Positions 47,067-57,483 of a DNA stretch of 64,000 nt are shown in pieces (position 1 is the first letter of the stretch; every line of letters begins with the position of its first letter). This DNA comes from Planctomycetota bacterium (GTDB lineage: Bacteria > Planctomycetota > UBA1135 > GCA-002686595), in assembly GCA_009691855.1 (NCBI GenBank), contig SIAI01000013.1:1-64000 (forward strand). Reading direction: 5' to 3'. The position numbers were made by a program, and so were the translations under genes. The notes below the pieces were generated by a model. The model was given only the letters and a program-made list of their open reading frames with translations. It searched no databases and was not told the origin of the DNA.

Positions 47067-47155
47067 TCTCGAACCCCCTGGGCGCGAGTTCCTCGCTGCC
47101 CCCAAGACCTCGAAGCTCGCCGTGATTGGATTGTTGCTCACACTCTGAGCCGCTT

Positions 47156-47172
47156 GCCCGCCGCAGGCGGGC
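47156..47172. repeat. Small hairpin
   Basis: GCCCGCC (47156-47162), loop GCA, GGCGGGC (47166-47172): seven perfect pairs. Confidence 0.6.
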
Positions 47173-47184
47173 CTGGTGCGGAAA

Positions 47185-47240
47185 GAACAAGCAACGGCTC
47201 GTCAGGCCCGAGTCGGGCGAGCGTTCTGAACCGCTTGTTC
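47185..47240. repeat. Multi-part hairpin with internal loops
   Basis: GAACAAGC (47185-47192) pairs with GCTTGTTC (47233-47240). Inside, GCTCG (47197-47201) pairs with CGAGC (47218-47222), and at the tip CCCG pairs with CGGG around AGT. Three stacked stems with internal loops look more like a structured RNA or a folded DNA site than a terminator. Confidence 0.55.
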
Positions 47241-47258
47241 CTTGGAAGCTCGTCTCCG

Positions 47259-47696
47259 TCATTGCACCTCGGCGCGCTCGAAGACCAGACTCCCCTCGGC
47301 GCCCGTGAGGCGCAGCACTTCCCGCAGGGGCGCGACGCGCGACGCCACCTCGGCTTGGGCCGCTTCGGCGTCCTCGCCGAGCTGCAACAGGCCGTCGGCG
47401 GCGAGGGTCCAGGTGCCGGAGAGCACCTGATAGGTCGGTGGCGGACCGCTGAAGAGCGCGGCCCCGCTGAAGCGACCGTCGGCGTCGATCCAGTAGGAGA
47501 TGTCCATCAGCACCGCCGCGGCGGGCCCCTGGATGCGGCGCACGCGCCAGTGGCCGGCGAGCTCCGCGGCCGTGGCCGGATGCCACGCGAGGCCCGCGAA
47601 CTCGTCCGCGACCACGCGGTCCTTGGCGGAGATCACCGTGGAGGCACAGCTCGCGGCGCAGGTGAGCGCGGCGAGCGCGAGCAGGCGGGTGAGCAC
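47259..47696 (-). CDS. Small lipoprotein of unknown function
   Basis: A 145-residue protein. The GTG at 47696 opens a lipoprotein signal (LTRLLALAALTCAASCAST) with the lipobox AASC. The mature domain resembles small lipocalin-like quality lipoproteins (LAGHWRVRRIQGPAAAVLMD, FSGAALFSGPPPTYQVLSGT, TWTLAADGLLQLG). It starts two bases after the stop of the YceI gene upstream, so both are one operon. Function unknown. Confidence 0.6.
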   Translation of the reverse strand: MLTRLLALAALTCAASCASTVISAKDRVVADEFAGLAWHPATAAELAGHWRVRRIQGPAAAVLMDISYWIDADGRFSGAALFSGPPPTYQVLSGTWTLAADGLLQLGEDAEAAQAEVASRVAPLREVLRLTGAEGSLVFERAEVQ

Positions 47697-47698
47697 GC

Positions 47699-48868
47699 TC
47701 AGTCCCCCGAGCGCGGGTTCGCGCGCAGCCGCAGGGACAGCCAGACCTTGACGTCCTTCTCCATCGTGATCAGCCCGAGCTTGTTCGGCACGGGCACCTC
47801 GAAGGTCTCGAGGTCCAGCATCATCTCGCCCTCGACGCACAGGCGTCGCGCGTCGTCGAGCGAGAGCTTCACCGGCATGGAGACCTCGTGCGTCTTGCCG
47901 CGGATCGTCATGCGGCCGTGGGCCGTGCCCGCACCGCGCTGGGCGGCCACATCGATCGCGCCCGGCTCGAAGCGCGTGAGCTCGAACTCGATCGTCGGAT
48001 GGTCGGCGACGGCCAGGTGCTCGCGCATGGCCTCGTCGCGGTCCTCATCGCCGCTCGCCAGCTTGGCCGCCTGCACCGTCAGACGCGCGCGCGGCTTCTC
48101 GCCCGGCTTGGAGAGGTCGGCCTCGAGCTCGCCCTCGAGCGCCGAGGTGACACCTGAGAAGTCGTGCAGGGTCGTCTTGGCGTCGAAGCCGACGCGCGAG
48201 AGCGCGGGCAGGACGCTCCAGGTGCGGCGCTCGTCGAAGCGAAAGTCGTCGGAGGGCAGCTGGAAGGCGAGGAAGCTCTTCTTCTTCGCCGGAGCAGTCG
48301 GGGCGCTCGCGAGCGGCGCGGGCGTCGGCACGACCTCGGGCGCGGCGACGGTAAGCAGCTCGGCGGCCGGTGCCTCGGCCTGAACAGCAAGCTCGCTCTC
48401 GAGCGGCGCGCTGGCCACGAGCTCCGTGGTGGAAGGGGGGACGAACTGGGTTGCGGGGTGGGCAGCTAGCGACGCGTCGAGCGCGTCGAAGCGCTGTTCC
48501 AGCCGCCGCAGGAGGCCGGCCAGTTCGTCCGCGGAGGAGGGGGAAAGGGTCGTCCGCGAGCCGGCCTCGTCTCGCAACGCGGCCACCTGGAGTTCGATGG
48601 CAGCCGCGTGTTCGTCTTGCTTCGCCGCGAGTTCGTCGTGCAGCGCCTGCAAGCTCTCGCCGAAGCCCTTGGCCAGGGCGCGCACGTCCTGGTGCAGCGC
48701 GCCGACCTCGTCGGCCAGGGAAAGGAGCTCGCTGGGCGGCTGCGCCGGACGCTCTGCGTCGGCGGAGGTGATCGTGATGCGCTTGGCGACGTTCATCCAG
48801 GCGATGAGGCCGAGCCCCGTCCAGGCCAGGAGAGCCACAGCGCCCGCGGTGGCGAGCAGGCGTTTCAC
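47699..48868 (-). CDS. Membrane-anchored YceI-domain protein with coiled coil
   Basis: A 389-residue protein in three parts. First, a membrane anchor (LLATAGAVALLAWTGLGLIA). Second, a helical coiled-coil stalk at about 45-155 (LADEVGALHQDVRALAKGFG, LQALHDELAAKQDEHAAAIE, ELAGLLRRLEQRFDALDASL), then an Ala/Pro/Glu-rich linker. Third, a YceI-like lipocalin domain at about 215-385 (WSVLPALSRVGFDAKTTLHD, ADHPTIEFELTRFEP, HGRMTIRGKTHEVSMPVKLS). YceI domains bind isoprenoid or other lipid tails in the periplasm; joining one to a long stalk on the inner membrane is unusual. It heads an operon with the small lipoprotein and is divergent from the MMPL transporter gene. Confidence 0.75.
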   Translation of the reverse strand: MKRLLATAGAVALLAWTGLGLIAWMNVAKRITITSADAERPAQPPSELLSLADEVGALHQDVRALAKGFGESLQALHDELAAKQDEHAAAIELQVAALRDEAGSRTTLSPSSADELAGLLRRLEQRFDALDASLAAHPATQFVPPSTTELVASAPLESELAVQAEAPAAELLTVAAPEVVPTPAPLASAPTAPAKKKSFLAFQLPSDDFRFDERRTWSVLPALSRVGFDAKTTLHDFSGVTSALEGELEADLSKPGEKPRARLTVQAAKLASGDEDRDEAMREHLAVADHPTIEFELTRFEPGAIDVAAQRGAGTAHGRMTIRGKTHEVSMPVKLSLDDARRLCVEGEMMLDLETFEVPVPNKLGLITMEKDVKVWLSLRLRANPRSGD

Positions 48869-49053
48869 GCCGCGCAGCTTGGCAAGTGCCGGGCCACTCG
48901 CGCCACCTCGCGGAGGGGGTTCGCGGGCGCGGGAGCCGTTTCATTTCTCCACGGCCCCGTTTCCAATCCCGCCGGATTGCAGGCCGGCCATCGGACTCGC
49001 CCCTCGCACTCCGGCGTAGGCATCAGGCATGCTCTGCGCTCCCCACCGCGCTC

Positions 49054-51033
49054 GTGCGATTCCCGTCGGACCTCCCGCGCCTCCTCGCGCTGCTCCTCGT
49101 CTGCGCCTGGGCGGCCACGCGGGCGGCGAAGCTCGAGCTCGACGTCGACAACCGCGCCATGCGCTCCCAGGGCACGCCCGAGGCGCGCGCCGAAGAATTG
49201 CGCGAGGCGAGCTTCGGCCGCGATGCGACCCTGGTGTTGCTGCTGACGCCGGAGGCCGGCTCCACGGACAACGACGAGGCGGCGGACAGCTGGGTCGCAG
49301 CGCTGCGCACGCGGCCCGAGGTGCGCGGCGTGACCGAGCTCGCCCAGGCCCGCGAAGGCGAGCGCTTGCTCGCGCTCACGCTGGGCGCTGACGAGACGGG
49401 CGGCTTCGGCGCTGCGCTGGCCGCGCTCACGGAGCACGCCGAAGCCAGCCGCCCGCCGGCGACGCACCTCTCCATCTCCGGCGTCCCGGCGGCCGAGGCC
49501 GCCATCGCCGAGGCGCTGCACGCCGAGCAGACGCGCGTCGTGCCGCTGGTGGGCCTGGTGTTGCTCGTACTGCTGTGGGTTTTCTACCGCAGCCTCGCCC
49601 TGGCCCTGGGCTCGATCCTCCCGGCGCTGTGCGGAATCGCGTTGACCGGTGCGCTGCAGCAGGCCCTGGGCTACGCCGTCGATCCGGTCACCTCGCTGCT
49701 GCCGCCGGTGCTGCTGGTGGTGGGCGTGGCGGCGTCCGTGCACCTGGTGGAGTCGTATCTCGAGGAACGGCGCAAGGACCAGGATCCGGTGCAGGCTTCG
49801 CAGAGCGCGTGGCGCCATATCCTCGTCCCAGGCCTCGGTTGCGCGGCGACGACCGTGATCGGCTTCCTCACGTTGCTCACGAGTCCGATGCCCGCGGTGC
49901 AGCGCTTCGGGCTGCTCTCGGCCGCCGGCACGCTGTTCACCGCGCTGATAGCGTTCACCTTCATGCCGCCTTGGCTGCGGCTCTTCGCGCGCGCGCCGCG
50001 CCTCGTGCAGCGCTCGGCGGGTGAGGGCCCGTGGCCGCGCTGGTCGGCGCCCATCGCGCGAGCGCTGGCCCGCGCCGCGCCGCTGACCGCGCTCGCCGCA
50101 CTCGTGGTCGCGCTCGTCTTCGGCTGGGCCTGGACGCGCATCCGCGTGGACACGGATCCGCTCGGCATCCTGCCGGCGAGCCACCCCTTCCGCCTCGCGA
50201 CCGACGAGATCGGCGCGCGCCTGGGCGGCACGGAGACGTTCGAGCTCTTGCTCGAAGCGCCCACGCCGCCGCTCGTCGGCTTCAAGTTGCTCGAGCTGCA
50301 GACGAAGCTCCTCGGCCTCGACGGCATCGTCGGCCCCGCCGGACCGCCGCGCCACGCCGCGGACGGCACGGCGCTGCTCGCGAGCCTGCTACGTCCCTCG
50401 GGTACGACCGCGCGCGAGGAGCTGTTCTCCGCCGCCGAAGGCCTCGCTCACCAGCTCGGCTGGGCAGAGGTGCACGCCACGGGTCTGGCGGTGCGCATCG
50501 CCCGCGATTCCGGAGCGCTGGCGCGCGGCGAGGCCTGGGGCATGCTCGCCTCGCTGCTGACGCTCGTGCCGTGCGTGCTGATCCTGCGCTCGGTGCGGCT
50601 CACGCTGGTGGGCCTGCTCGCCAACGCGCTGCCGTGTCTGTTGCTGCACGGCGGACTGGCCCTCGCCGGCCGGCCGCTGTCGGTGGCTTCGGCCATGATC
50701 GGCTCGGTGATCCTGGGCCTGGTCGTGGACGACGCTATCTTCTTCCTGCACGGCTATGGCGAGCAGCGCGGCCGAAGCTCGATGCGCCTGGCCGTGGCGC
50801 GCACGCTGCGCACGCGCGCCCAGGCGATGACGGTGACGACGCTGGTGCTGGCGCTGGGCTTCTTGACGGGCCTCGCCGGCGTGCTCACGACCACGCGCGA
50901 GTTCAGCGTGCTCGCCGCCGGCTCGATCCTCGCCGCCTGGGCCGCGAACGTGTTCCTGATCCCCTCGTTCCTGCTCTTCGCGCGCTGGCTGCGGGCAACG
51001 CGCAAGCGCCGTGTATCGCAGGGCGCCCTGTGA
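49054..51033 (+). CDS. RND/MMPL-family exporter
   Basis: A 659-residue polytopic protein with two sets of about six helices and a large periplasmic loop in each half, as in MMPL/HpnN-type RND proteins. The first half shows KLELDVDNRAMRSQ after helix 1, then LVGLVLLVLLWVFYRSLALA and the sterol-sensing-like LLPPVLLVVGVAASVHLVES. The second half repeats the plan: LGILPASHPFRLATDEI, MIGSVILGLVVDDAIFFLHG with the buried acidic pair, and SVLAAGSILAAWAANVFLIP. These proteins move lipids, hopanoids or pigments outward with the proton gradient. The GTG at 49054 was preferred over the long, basic upstream extension. Its stop overlaps the kinase gene by four bases (GTGA). Confidence 0.85.
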   Translation: MRFPSDLPRLLALLLVCAWAATRAAKLELDVDNRAMRSQGTPEARAEELREASFGRDATLVLLLTPEAGSTDNDEAADSWVAALRTRPEVRGVTELAQAREGERLLALTLGADETGGFGAALAALTEHAEASRPPATHLSISGVPAAEAAIAEALHAEQTRVVPLVGLVLLVLLWVFYRSLALALGSILPALCGIALTGALQQALGYAVDPVTSLLPPVLLVVGVAASVHLVESYLEERRKDQDPVQASQSAWRHILVPGLGCAATTVIGFLTLLTSPMPAVQRFGLLSAAGTLFTALIAFTFMPPWLRLFARAPRLVQRSAGEGPWPRWSAPIARALARAAPLTALAALVVALVFGWAWTRIRVDTDPLGILPASHPFRLATDEIGARLGGTETFELLLEAPTPPLVGFKLLELQTKLLGLDGIVGPAGPPRHAADGTALLASLLRPSGTTAREELFSAAEGLAHQLGWAEVHATGLAVRIARDSGALARGEAWGMLASLLTLVPCVLILRSVRLTLVGLLANALPCLLLHGGLALAGRPLSVASAMIGSVILGLVVDDAIFFLHGYGEQRGRSSMRLAVARTLRTRAQAMTVTTLVLALGFLTGLAGVLTTTREFSVLAAGSILAAWAANVFLIPSFLLFARWLRATRKRRVSQGAL

Positions 51034-52567
51034 CAGAATCCCGCCCCTTGGAACGCTCCGTCCCCTTTCCGCTGCGGCGCAAATTGGGCCTGTTCGCGTT
51101 GGGCCTCGTGCTCCTGCTCGCGGCCGCGTCCGTGGTGGGCATTCTGCAGCTGGCCGCGATCCGCACCGACGCCAAGCGCCTGCTGGAGGAATCGCGCGAG
51201 CTGGCCCTGGCCCACGACCTGGACGCGCACTTCGAGTCGATCGGCATCCTGCTGAAGCTCGTGGACGCCGACATCCAGGGCTCGCTGGCGCGCGAGTACC
51301 TGCAGATGCAGATGCGCGACATGTACCAGTTCTTGCGCGAGCTGGACGCGGGTCCCCAAGGCGAGATCGATCCCTCGCGCGCCAGTCACCAGGCAGAGGA
51401 ACGACAGCTGACCGCGATGCTTCGCGAGCGTTTGAAGGCGCTCGAAGAACACGTCAAGGTCGCGCGCTCCGCCGTGACCGACGTCGACCGCGCCAGCGTC
51501 CAGGACATGGCGGCCCAGGGCAAGGAGCTCGAGAACGAGGGCCTGGAGGAGGCCGAGCACGCCCATCGCGACCTCGAGAAACGCTCGCAGCACGCGCTGA
51601 CCATCATGCTGGCCACGGTGGGCGTGGCCATCGTGGGTCTGCTGGCGACGCTGTGGTTCGTGCTGCGCACCGTCGTGCAGCCGCTGCGGCTCCTCAAGGA
51701 GCGCGCCGACGCCGTGGGCCAGGGCGACTTCACCCCGCGCGCGCGCATCCACAGCCAGGATGAGCTCGGCGACTTCGCGCGCGCCTTCGACGACATGGCG
51801 CAGAAGGTCGCGGCCACCCAGGTCGCGCTCCAGGACCGCGTGGCGACCAAGACGCGCGAGCTGGCCCGCGCCGCACGCTACGCCGACCTGGGCGTGCTGG
51901 CGGCGGGCATCGCGCACGAGATCAACAACCCGCTGGCCACCATCGCCACCTGCGCCGAGGGCATGCAACGGCGCATGGACCGCGGCACGCTCGAGCGCGG
52001 CCAGGAGACCGAGTACTTCCGCACCATCGCCTCCGAGGCCTACCGCGCGCGCGACATCACCCAGCGTCTGCTGAGTCTGGCGCGGCCCGAGCCAGGACCG
52101 GCCACGCGCGTCGTGCTGGCCACGCTGCTGGCCGAGTTGCAGCGCGTGACCAAGCACCAGCTCGAGCGCCGCAGCGTGAAGCTGGAGGTCGAGTCCGCGC
52201 CCGCGCTCGCGGTGCGCGGCAACTCGGGCGAGCTCTTGCAGGCCCTGGTCAACCTGGTGCTGAACGCGCGCGACGCCAGCCCGGCCGGAAAGTCCGTGCG
52301 CATCGCCGCCCGACGCGAGGGCAGCGCGGCGGTGATCGACGTCGACGACGAGGGCGGTGGCGTGCCGCCCGAGCTGGTCGAGCGCATCTTCGAGCCGTTC
52401 TTCACCACCAAGCAACCGGGCGAGGGCACGGGCCTGGGCCTGTCGCTGGTGGCCGCGATCGTCGAGGGCCACGGCGGCACGATCACCGTCGGGCCCGCGC
52501 CCTCCGGTGGCGCGCGCTTCCGCGTGCGCATCCCGCTCGACTCGCCGCACTGGACGGAGGTCATGAC

Positions 52568-52571
<4 letters not shown>
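51030..52571 (+). CDS. Membrane sensor histidine kinase (NtrB class)
   Basis: A 513-residue kinase: helix 1 (FALGLVLLLAAASVVGILQL), a mostly helical periplasmic part of about 170 residues (residues 45-185), helix 2 (IMLATVGVAIVGLLATLWFV), a HAMP domain (RTVVQPLRLLKERADAVGQG), then HisKA with AGIAHEINNPLATIATCAEG (His near 296) and HATPase with NLVLNARDASPAG, DDEGGGVPP and GTGLGLSLV. The IAHEINNPL motif is the type that works with sigma-54-dependent regulators, and the NtrC-like gene follows with a four-base overlap. Start GTG overlaps the MMPL stop. The sensor domain does not match a named family. Confidence 0.9.
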
Positions 52572-53920
<1,349 letters not shown>

Positions 53921-54205
53921 GGGCGCGCAGGCCGCAGGTCGGGCTCCATTGCGTTGCCTCGTGAGCCGCAGCAAGTTGCGGGCAGTGAACGTGCTCGTCA
54001 CGCGCAGATGAGCTGGTGTCCCTTCCCCGCAGTAGCGCCCTGGCGTGAGAATGAACCCGCCGCGTGGTACGCACGCGGGCCCGGCCTCCCCCCGAGACGC
54101 CTGCGTGCATGTCTTTCCGCGTGTCGACCGAGCTGCGCGCGAGGGTTCGAGCGGCCGATGTGTTGACGAATTTCGGGCCTGCGGCGAGAATCGAGGCCTG
54201 ACAGG
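53921..54205. other. Intergenic region with a coding relic
   Basis: These 285 bases separate the NtrC gene from the sulfatase. The minus strand holds a short protein-like phrase (PGRYCGEGTPAHLRVTSTFT) that includes the 28-base repeat shared with 6211-6238. No complete gene was found. Confidence 0.4.
54012..54039 (-). repeat. 28-bp dispersed repeat, copy 2
   Basis: Matches 6211-6238 at 26 of 28 positions in the same orientation. See that entry for the shared peptide RY(F/C)GEGT. Confidence 0.6.
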
Positions 54206-55660
54206 GTGCGCAACCTGTCCACCGCGGCCTTGCAACCCCTGACGATCCCCGTGCTGCTGATCACGCTGGCCGGAGCGACGGTCTGCGCTGCGACGGCGAG
54301 CGCGGCCCAGGGCAGCACGCGGGGGGCGAATGCGCCGCTGCGCGGCAAGGACGTCGGCGTGAGCCTTGCTCAGGGGCCCAACGTGCTCGTGATCCTCGGC
54401 GACGATTTCAACTGGACCGATTTCGACAGCGTCCCGACCCCGAACCTGGATCAACTCGCCACGCAGGGCATGACCTTCGCTCGTGCCTACGCCATGCCAG
54501 TGTGCTCACCCACGCGCGCCGCCCTGCTCTTCGGGCGCTACCCACGCCGCGACGGCATCGGCGACATCGTCACGCTCGAACCGCCCGGGCCGGACAATCC
54601 GACGCCGTCCCTGGACCTCTTCTCACTGCCCGAGTGCCTGCGCGCCCATCCGGACGGTGACTACCGCAGTGCCATCTTCGGCAAGTGGCACCTGGGCTCG
54701 AACGTGTTCTACGACGGCGATCCCGCCCCCGACTTCGGTCCCTACGACTGGGGTGCGATCACGCCGCGCCTGCATGGTTTCGACAGCTGGTACGGCTCGA
54801 TGGGCAACCTGCGCGACTACTCGTCCTGGACGAGCGTCGTGAACGGCGCCTACGTGCCGAGCACCGAGTACGCAGAGCGCTTCGTGCTCGACAAGTTCCT
54901 GAGCTGGTGGCACACACCGCGGGGACCGAAGTTCGCCTACGTGGCCTTCCACAACGCGCACGCCAACTACCACGCTCCGCCGCCGGACCTGCTGCCGCCC
55001 GGTTACCCGACGCCAGTCGGCGCACGCCAGGAGTTCGAGGCCATGATCGTCAGCCTCGACCTGATGATCGGGCGCATGCTGGCCGAGGTCGACTTGACGA
55101 ACACCTACGTGTTCTTCCTCAGCGACAACGGCTCGCCGCTCGGCGTCTCGATCGACGACTGCCCGCCGCGCCCGAGCGAGCCCTTCACGCCTTTCGAGTG
55201 CGGCAAGCACACGGTCTTCGAGCCCGGCGTGCGCGTGCCCATGATCGTGGCCGGCCCGGACGTCGTACCGGGCAGCGAGAGCCAGGCGCTGGTGTCCTGC
55301 GTCGACCTGATGGCCACGGTGTGTGAGCTGGTCGGAGTGCCCTCGCTGGGTGAGGACTCGGTCAGCTTCCGGCCCAGCCTGCTCGACCCGACCTTCTCTG
55401 CTCGGCGCATGCTGTTCACCGAGATCTTCGGCGAGTTCCCGCTGTTCATCGGCGGGAACGCGATGAAGTTCGAATCGGCGGCCATCGGACAACGCTACAA
55501 GCTGCGGCGCATCAACGGCGTCGAGACGCTCTACGACCTCGCCCTCGATCCGCGCGAAGCCGCGCCCATCTCGGTGAACGACCCGGCCTTCGCGAGTCAG
55601 GTGGCGGAGCTGCGCGCGGTGCTCGACGATCCGCTGGAGCGCAGCCTGCAGACGCGCTGA
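54206..55660 (+). CDS. Secreted sulfatase (arylsulfatase family)
   Basis: A 484-residue sulfatase with a signal peptide (LTIPVLLITLAGATVCAATA). The formylglycine motif is CSPTRAALLFGR with Cys100, modified after translation by a sulfatase-modifying enzyme encoded elsewhere. Metal-binding residues are in VLVILGDDFNWTDFD (Asp-Asp) and VFFLSDNGSPLG (Asp-Asn); SAIFGKWHLGS and GKHTVFEPGVRVPMIVAGPD are further conserved blocks. Sulfatases cleave sulfate esters, often from marine polysaccharides, and are very abundant in Planctomycetota. The start is GTG. It is a single gene, without a carbohydrate-degradation cluster around it. Confidence 0.9.
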   Translation: MRNLSTAALQPLTIPVLLITLAGATVCAATASAAQGSTRGANAPLRGKDVGVSLAQGPNVLVILGDDFNWTDFDSVPTPNLDQLATQGMTFARAYAMPVCSPTRAALLFGRYPRRDGIGDIVTLEPPGPDNPTPSLDLFSLPECLRAHPDGDYRSAIFGKWHLGSNVFYDGDPAPDFGPYDWGAITPRLHGFDSWYGSMGNLRDYSSWTSVVNGAYVPSTEYAERFVLDKFLSWWHTPRGPKFAYVAFHNAHANYHAPPPDLLPPGYPTPVGARQEFEAMIVSLDLMIGRMLAEVDLTNTYVFFLSDNGSPLGVSIDDCPPRPSEPFTPFECGKHTVFEPGVRVPMIVAGPDVVPGSESQALVSCVDLMATVCELVGVPSLGEDSVSFRPSLLDPTFSARRMLFTEIFGEFPLFIGGNAMKFESAAIGQRYKLRRINGVETLYDLALDPREAAPISVNDPAFASQVAELRAVLDDPLERSLQTR

Positions 55661-55677
55661 GCGGGTGAGCCAGGGGG

Positions 55678-55696
55678 CCGCGCCGCTGCGGCGCGG
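55678..55696. terminator. Bidirectional hairpin terminator
   Basis: CCGCGCCG (55678-55685), loop CTG, CGGCGCGG (55689-55696): eight perfect pairs between the converging sulfatase (end 55660) and dps (end 55698) genes. Confidence 0.6.
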
Positions 55697-55697
55697 T

Positions 55698-56192
55698 TCA
55701 GGCCTTGCCCTCGGCGTGTGCCTCGACGAACCACGGGTGCTTGTCCGTGTTGCGCGAGATCTCGGTGAAGAGGTCGGGGGTGTCGGCGTCGCCGAGCGAG
55801 GCTGCGAGCTCGATGCCCGCGCGGATCTGTGCCCCGAAGGCGGCCAGCGCGCGCGACAGCGCCCCGACGTGCTCGTCGCCGCTCACGGCCTCGAGCGGGT
55901 ATTCCGCCAGCGCGCGCGCCTTCCCCGCCAGGCGCACGCTGCCGCGCGCGGTGCCGCCCAGCTGCACGGCGCGCTCGGCCAGCTCGTCCACGGCCTCCTC
56001 GGCCATCTCCGCGACCTCGTCGAACAGCTGGTGCAGCGCGTAGAAGCGCGGCCCCTTCAGGTTCCAGTGCGCCTGCTTCGCCTGGTACTGCAGGTCGATC
56101 GCGCTGGCCAGGCGCTCGTTCAAGAGTTCGCCCAGCTGGGCGCGGCTCTTCGAGGGCAGATCGTTCTTGGTGGCGTGGAGCTTCTCGGCCAT
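55698..56192 (-). CDS. dps: DNA-binding ferritin-like protein Dps
   Basis: A 164-residue Dps. The ferroxidase site at the dimer interface is visible: AKQAHWNLKGPRFYALHQLF (two His), then DEVAEMAEEAVDELAERAVQ (Asp and Glu), with the usual spacing, followed by LGG. Dps oxidises Fe(II) with peroxide and stores iron, and shields DNA in starved cells. The N-terminus is short and Lys-containing (AEKLHATKNDLPSKSRAQ). The gene is divergent from the gene at 56408. No OxyR or Fur site was identified. Confidence 0.9.
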   Translation of the reverse strand: MAEKLHATKNDLPSKSRAQLGELLNERLASAIDLQYQAKQAHWNLKGPRFYALHQLFDEVAEMAEEAVDELAERAVQLGGTARGSVRLAGKARALAEYPLEAVSGDEHVGALSRALAAFGAQIRAGIELAASLGDADTPDLFTEISRNTDKHPWFVEAHAEGKA

Positions 56193-56407
56193 GGTTGGAT
56201 CCTCGCTGAGGGCGCGCAGGCTACCCGCGCGACGCTCCGACTTGACGCCTGCGCGGACCTCGGGCGAGAATCCGTGCGCGGTGCCGAGGGGTGTCGCGGC
56301 CCGAAGAAAGAGCGACGCTCACCCTCCACGCGATCCACGGGGCTCGTCGGCGAACTCCATGGTGGCTGCAGCAGTCGGGCGCGCAGCGAGGACCAAAGGA
56401 GCATTCC

Positions 56408-57004
56408 GTGACCGAATCCCGCACGCCATCCCGTACGCCCGCGACGATCTCCGCTTGCCGCGCCGAGGCGCGGCGCCTGCTCGACCACCTGCGCGGCGTC
56501 GATCCCGAACGCGTGCGCGCCGCGGCTGAGCGCTTCGCCCGCCTGCGCTCGTTCGCCACCGCTGTCGCTGGCCTGCTGTCCGCGCGCGAGCGCGTGCGGC
56601 TCAAGCACGCCCTGGCCGTGGTGGCCGAAGAGAACGGCGCCTCCTCGTGGCCGGAGCTCAAGCGCCGGCTCGAGGCGCGCGCCGCCAGCGCGGCCCTGCC
56701 GCCGTTCCACGCTCCGCGCCTAGAGAGCCTGCTCAACCGCTGGTTCACGAGTCACGCCGAGGCGCGCGCCTCGTTGCAGGAACTCGGCGGCTACCTCTTG
56801 CCCTTCCGCGAGCAGTGCTTCGTGACCGAGGCAGAGGGCATCCGCGCGCTCGGGCTCGAGCCCGAGGACCCCGACTGGAAGGCGATCGGCTTCGACCTCG
56901 TGCGCCCGCTCGACGCCGCGGCGCACGCGCGTCTGTGTGCCAAGCGGCGCGCGGCGCTGGCGCAGGGCATCGGCGTGCCGCGGGAACCGCGGAGGAGCGC
57001 ATGA
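56408..57004 (+). CDS. Protein of unknown function
   Basis: A 198-residue, mostly helical protein with no signal peptide. The N-terminal part has LRGVDPERVRAAAERFARLR and AVVAEENGASSWPELKRRLE, a helix pair often seen at the N-terminus of ankyrin or similar proteins from soil bacteria. The C-terminal part has LLNRWFTSHAEARASLQELG, GYLLPFREQCFVTEAEGIRA and LGLEPEDPDWKAIGFDLVRP. GTG start with a strong AAGGAG six bases upstream. It overlaps the VOC gene by four bases (ATGA), so they form one transcript. No function can be assigned. Confidence 0.6.
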   Translation: MTESRTPSRTPATISACRAEARRLLDHLRGVDPERVRAAAERFARLRSFATAVAGLLSARERVRLKHALAVVAEENGASSWPELKRRLEARAASAALPPFHAPRLESLLNRWFTSHAEARASLQELGGYLLPFREQCFVTEAEGIRALGLEPEDPDWKAIGFDLVRPLDAAAHARLCAKRRAALAQGIGVPREPRRSA

Positions 57005-57483
57005 AACCCGACACATTCACGCCCGGTCCGCAGACGGTGATCCCGTACCTGATGGTGCGTGGTGCGCCGGCCGCGCTCACCTTCTACGCCGCGGCCTTCG
57101 GCGCGCGCGAGCGCGTGCGCATGGCGCTCGCCGACGGGCGCATCGGCCACGCCGAATTCGAGCTGTGCGGCAACCTGGTGTGGCTGGCGGACGAGGCCCC
57201 GGAGATCGACTGCCCCGGCCCGCAGACGCTGGGCGGCGCCGGGGCGATGCTGTTCGTCTATTGCTCCGACGTGGATGCGCTGTGCGCGCGAGCCGTGGCC
57301 ACGGGCTGCGTCGTGCTGCGTCCGCTGGCCGACCAGTTCTGGGGCGATCGCACGGTCACGCTGCGCGACCCCTTCGGCCACGTGTGGACCTTCGCCACGC
57401 GCAAGCTGCAGCTCACGCTCGAGGAGGCGCAGGCGCGGGCCGCGAACCCGCAGGTCTGGCAGGACCCGACGGACTCGGGATAG
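57001..57483 (+). CDS. VOC-family protein, PhnB-like
   Basis: A 160-residue VOC (glyoxalase/bleomycin-resistance fold) protein of the PhnB-like type: TVIPYLMVRGAPAALTFYAA, AFGARERVRMALADGRIGHA, MLFVYCSDVDALCARAVATG, VLRPLADQFWGDRTVTLRDP and FGHVWTFATRKLQ. In this class the metal ligands are not fully conserved and the function is usually unknown. It overlaps the preceding gene by four bases. A MITE-like element begins at its stop codon. Confidence 0.82.
   Translation: MKPDTFTPGPQTVIPYLMVRGAPAALTFYAAAFGARERVRMALADGRIGHAEFELCGNLVWLADEAPEIDCPGPQTLGGAGAMLFVYCSDVDALCARAVATGCVVLRPLADQFWGDRTVTLRDPFGHVWTFATRKLQLTLEEAQARAANPQVWQDPTDSG

Larger units (their letters stand above)
46987..47258. other. Hairpin-rich intergenic region
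   Basis: These 272 bases before the methyltransferase gene contain three hairpins (see the entries at 47021, 47156 and 47185). No gene was recognised. The methyltransferase frame runs through here, but its residues are basic and without pattern. Confidence 0.5.

Noticed and set aside
47185..47240. An integron attC site
   Set aside because: The multi-part hairpin is similar in outline, but the core sites do not fit the GTTRRRY/RYYYAAC consensus, and there is no integrase or cassette array.
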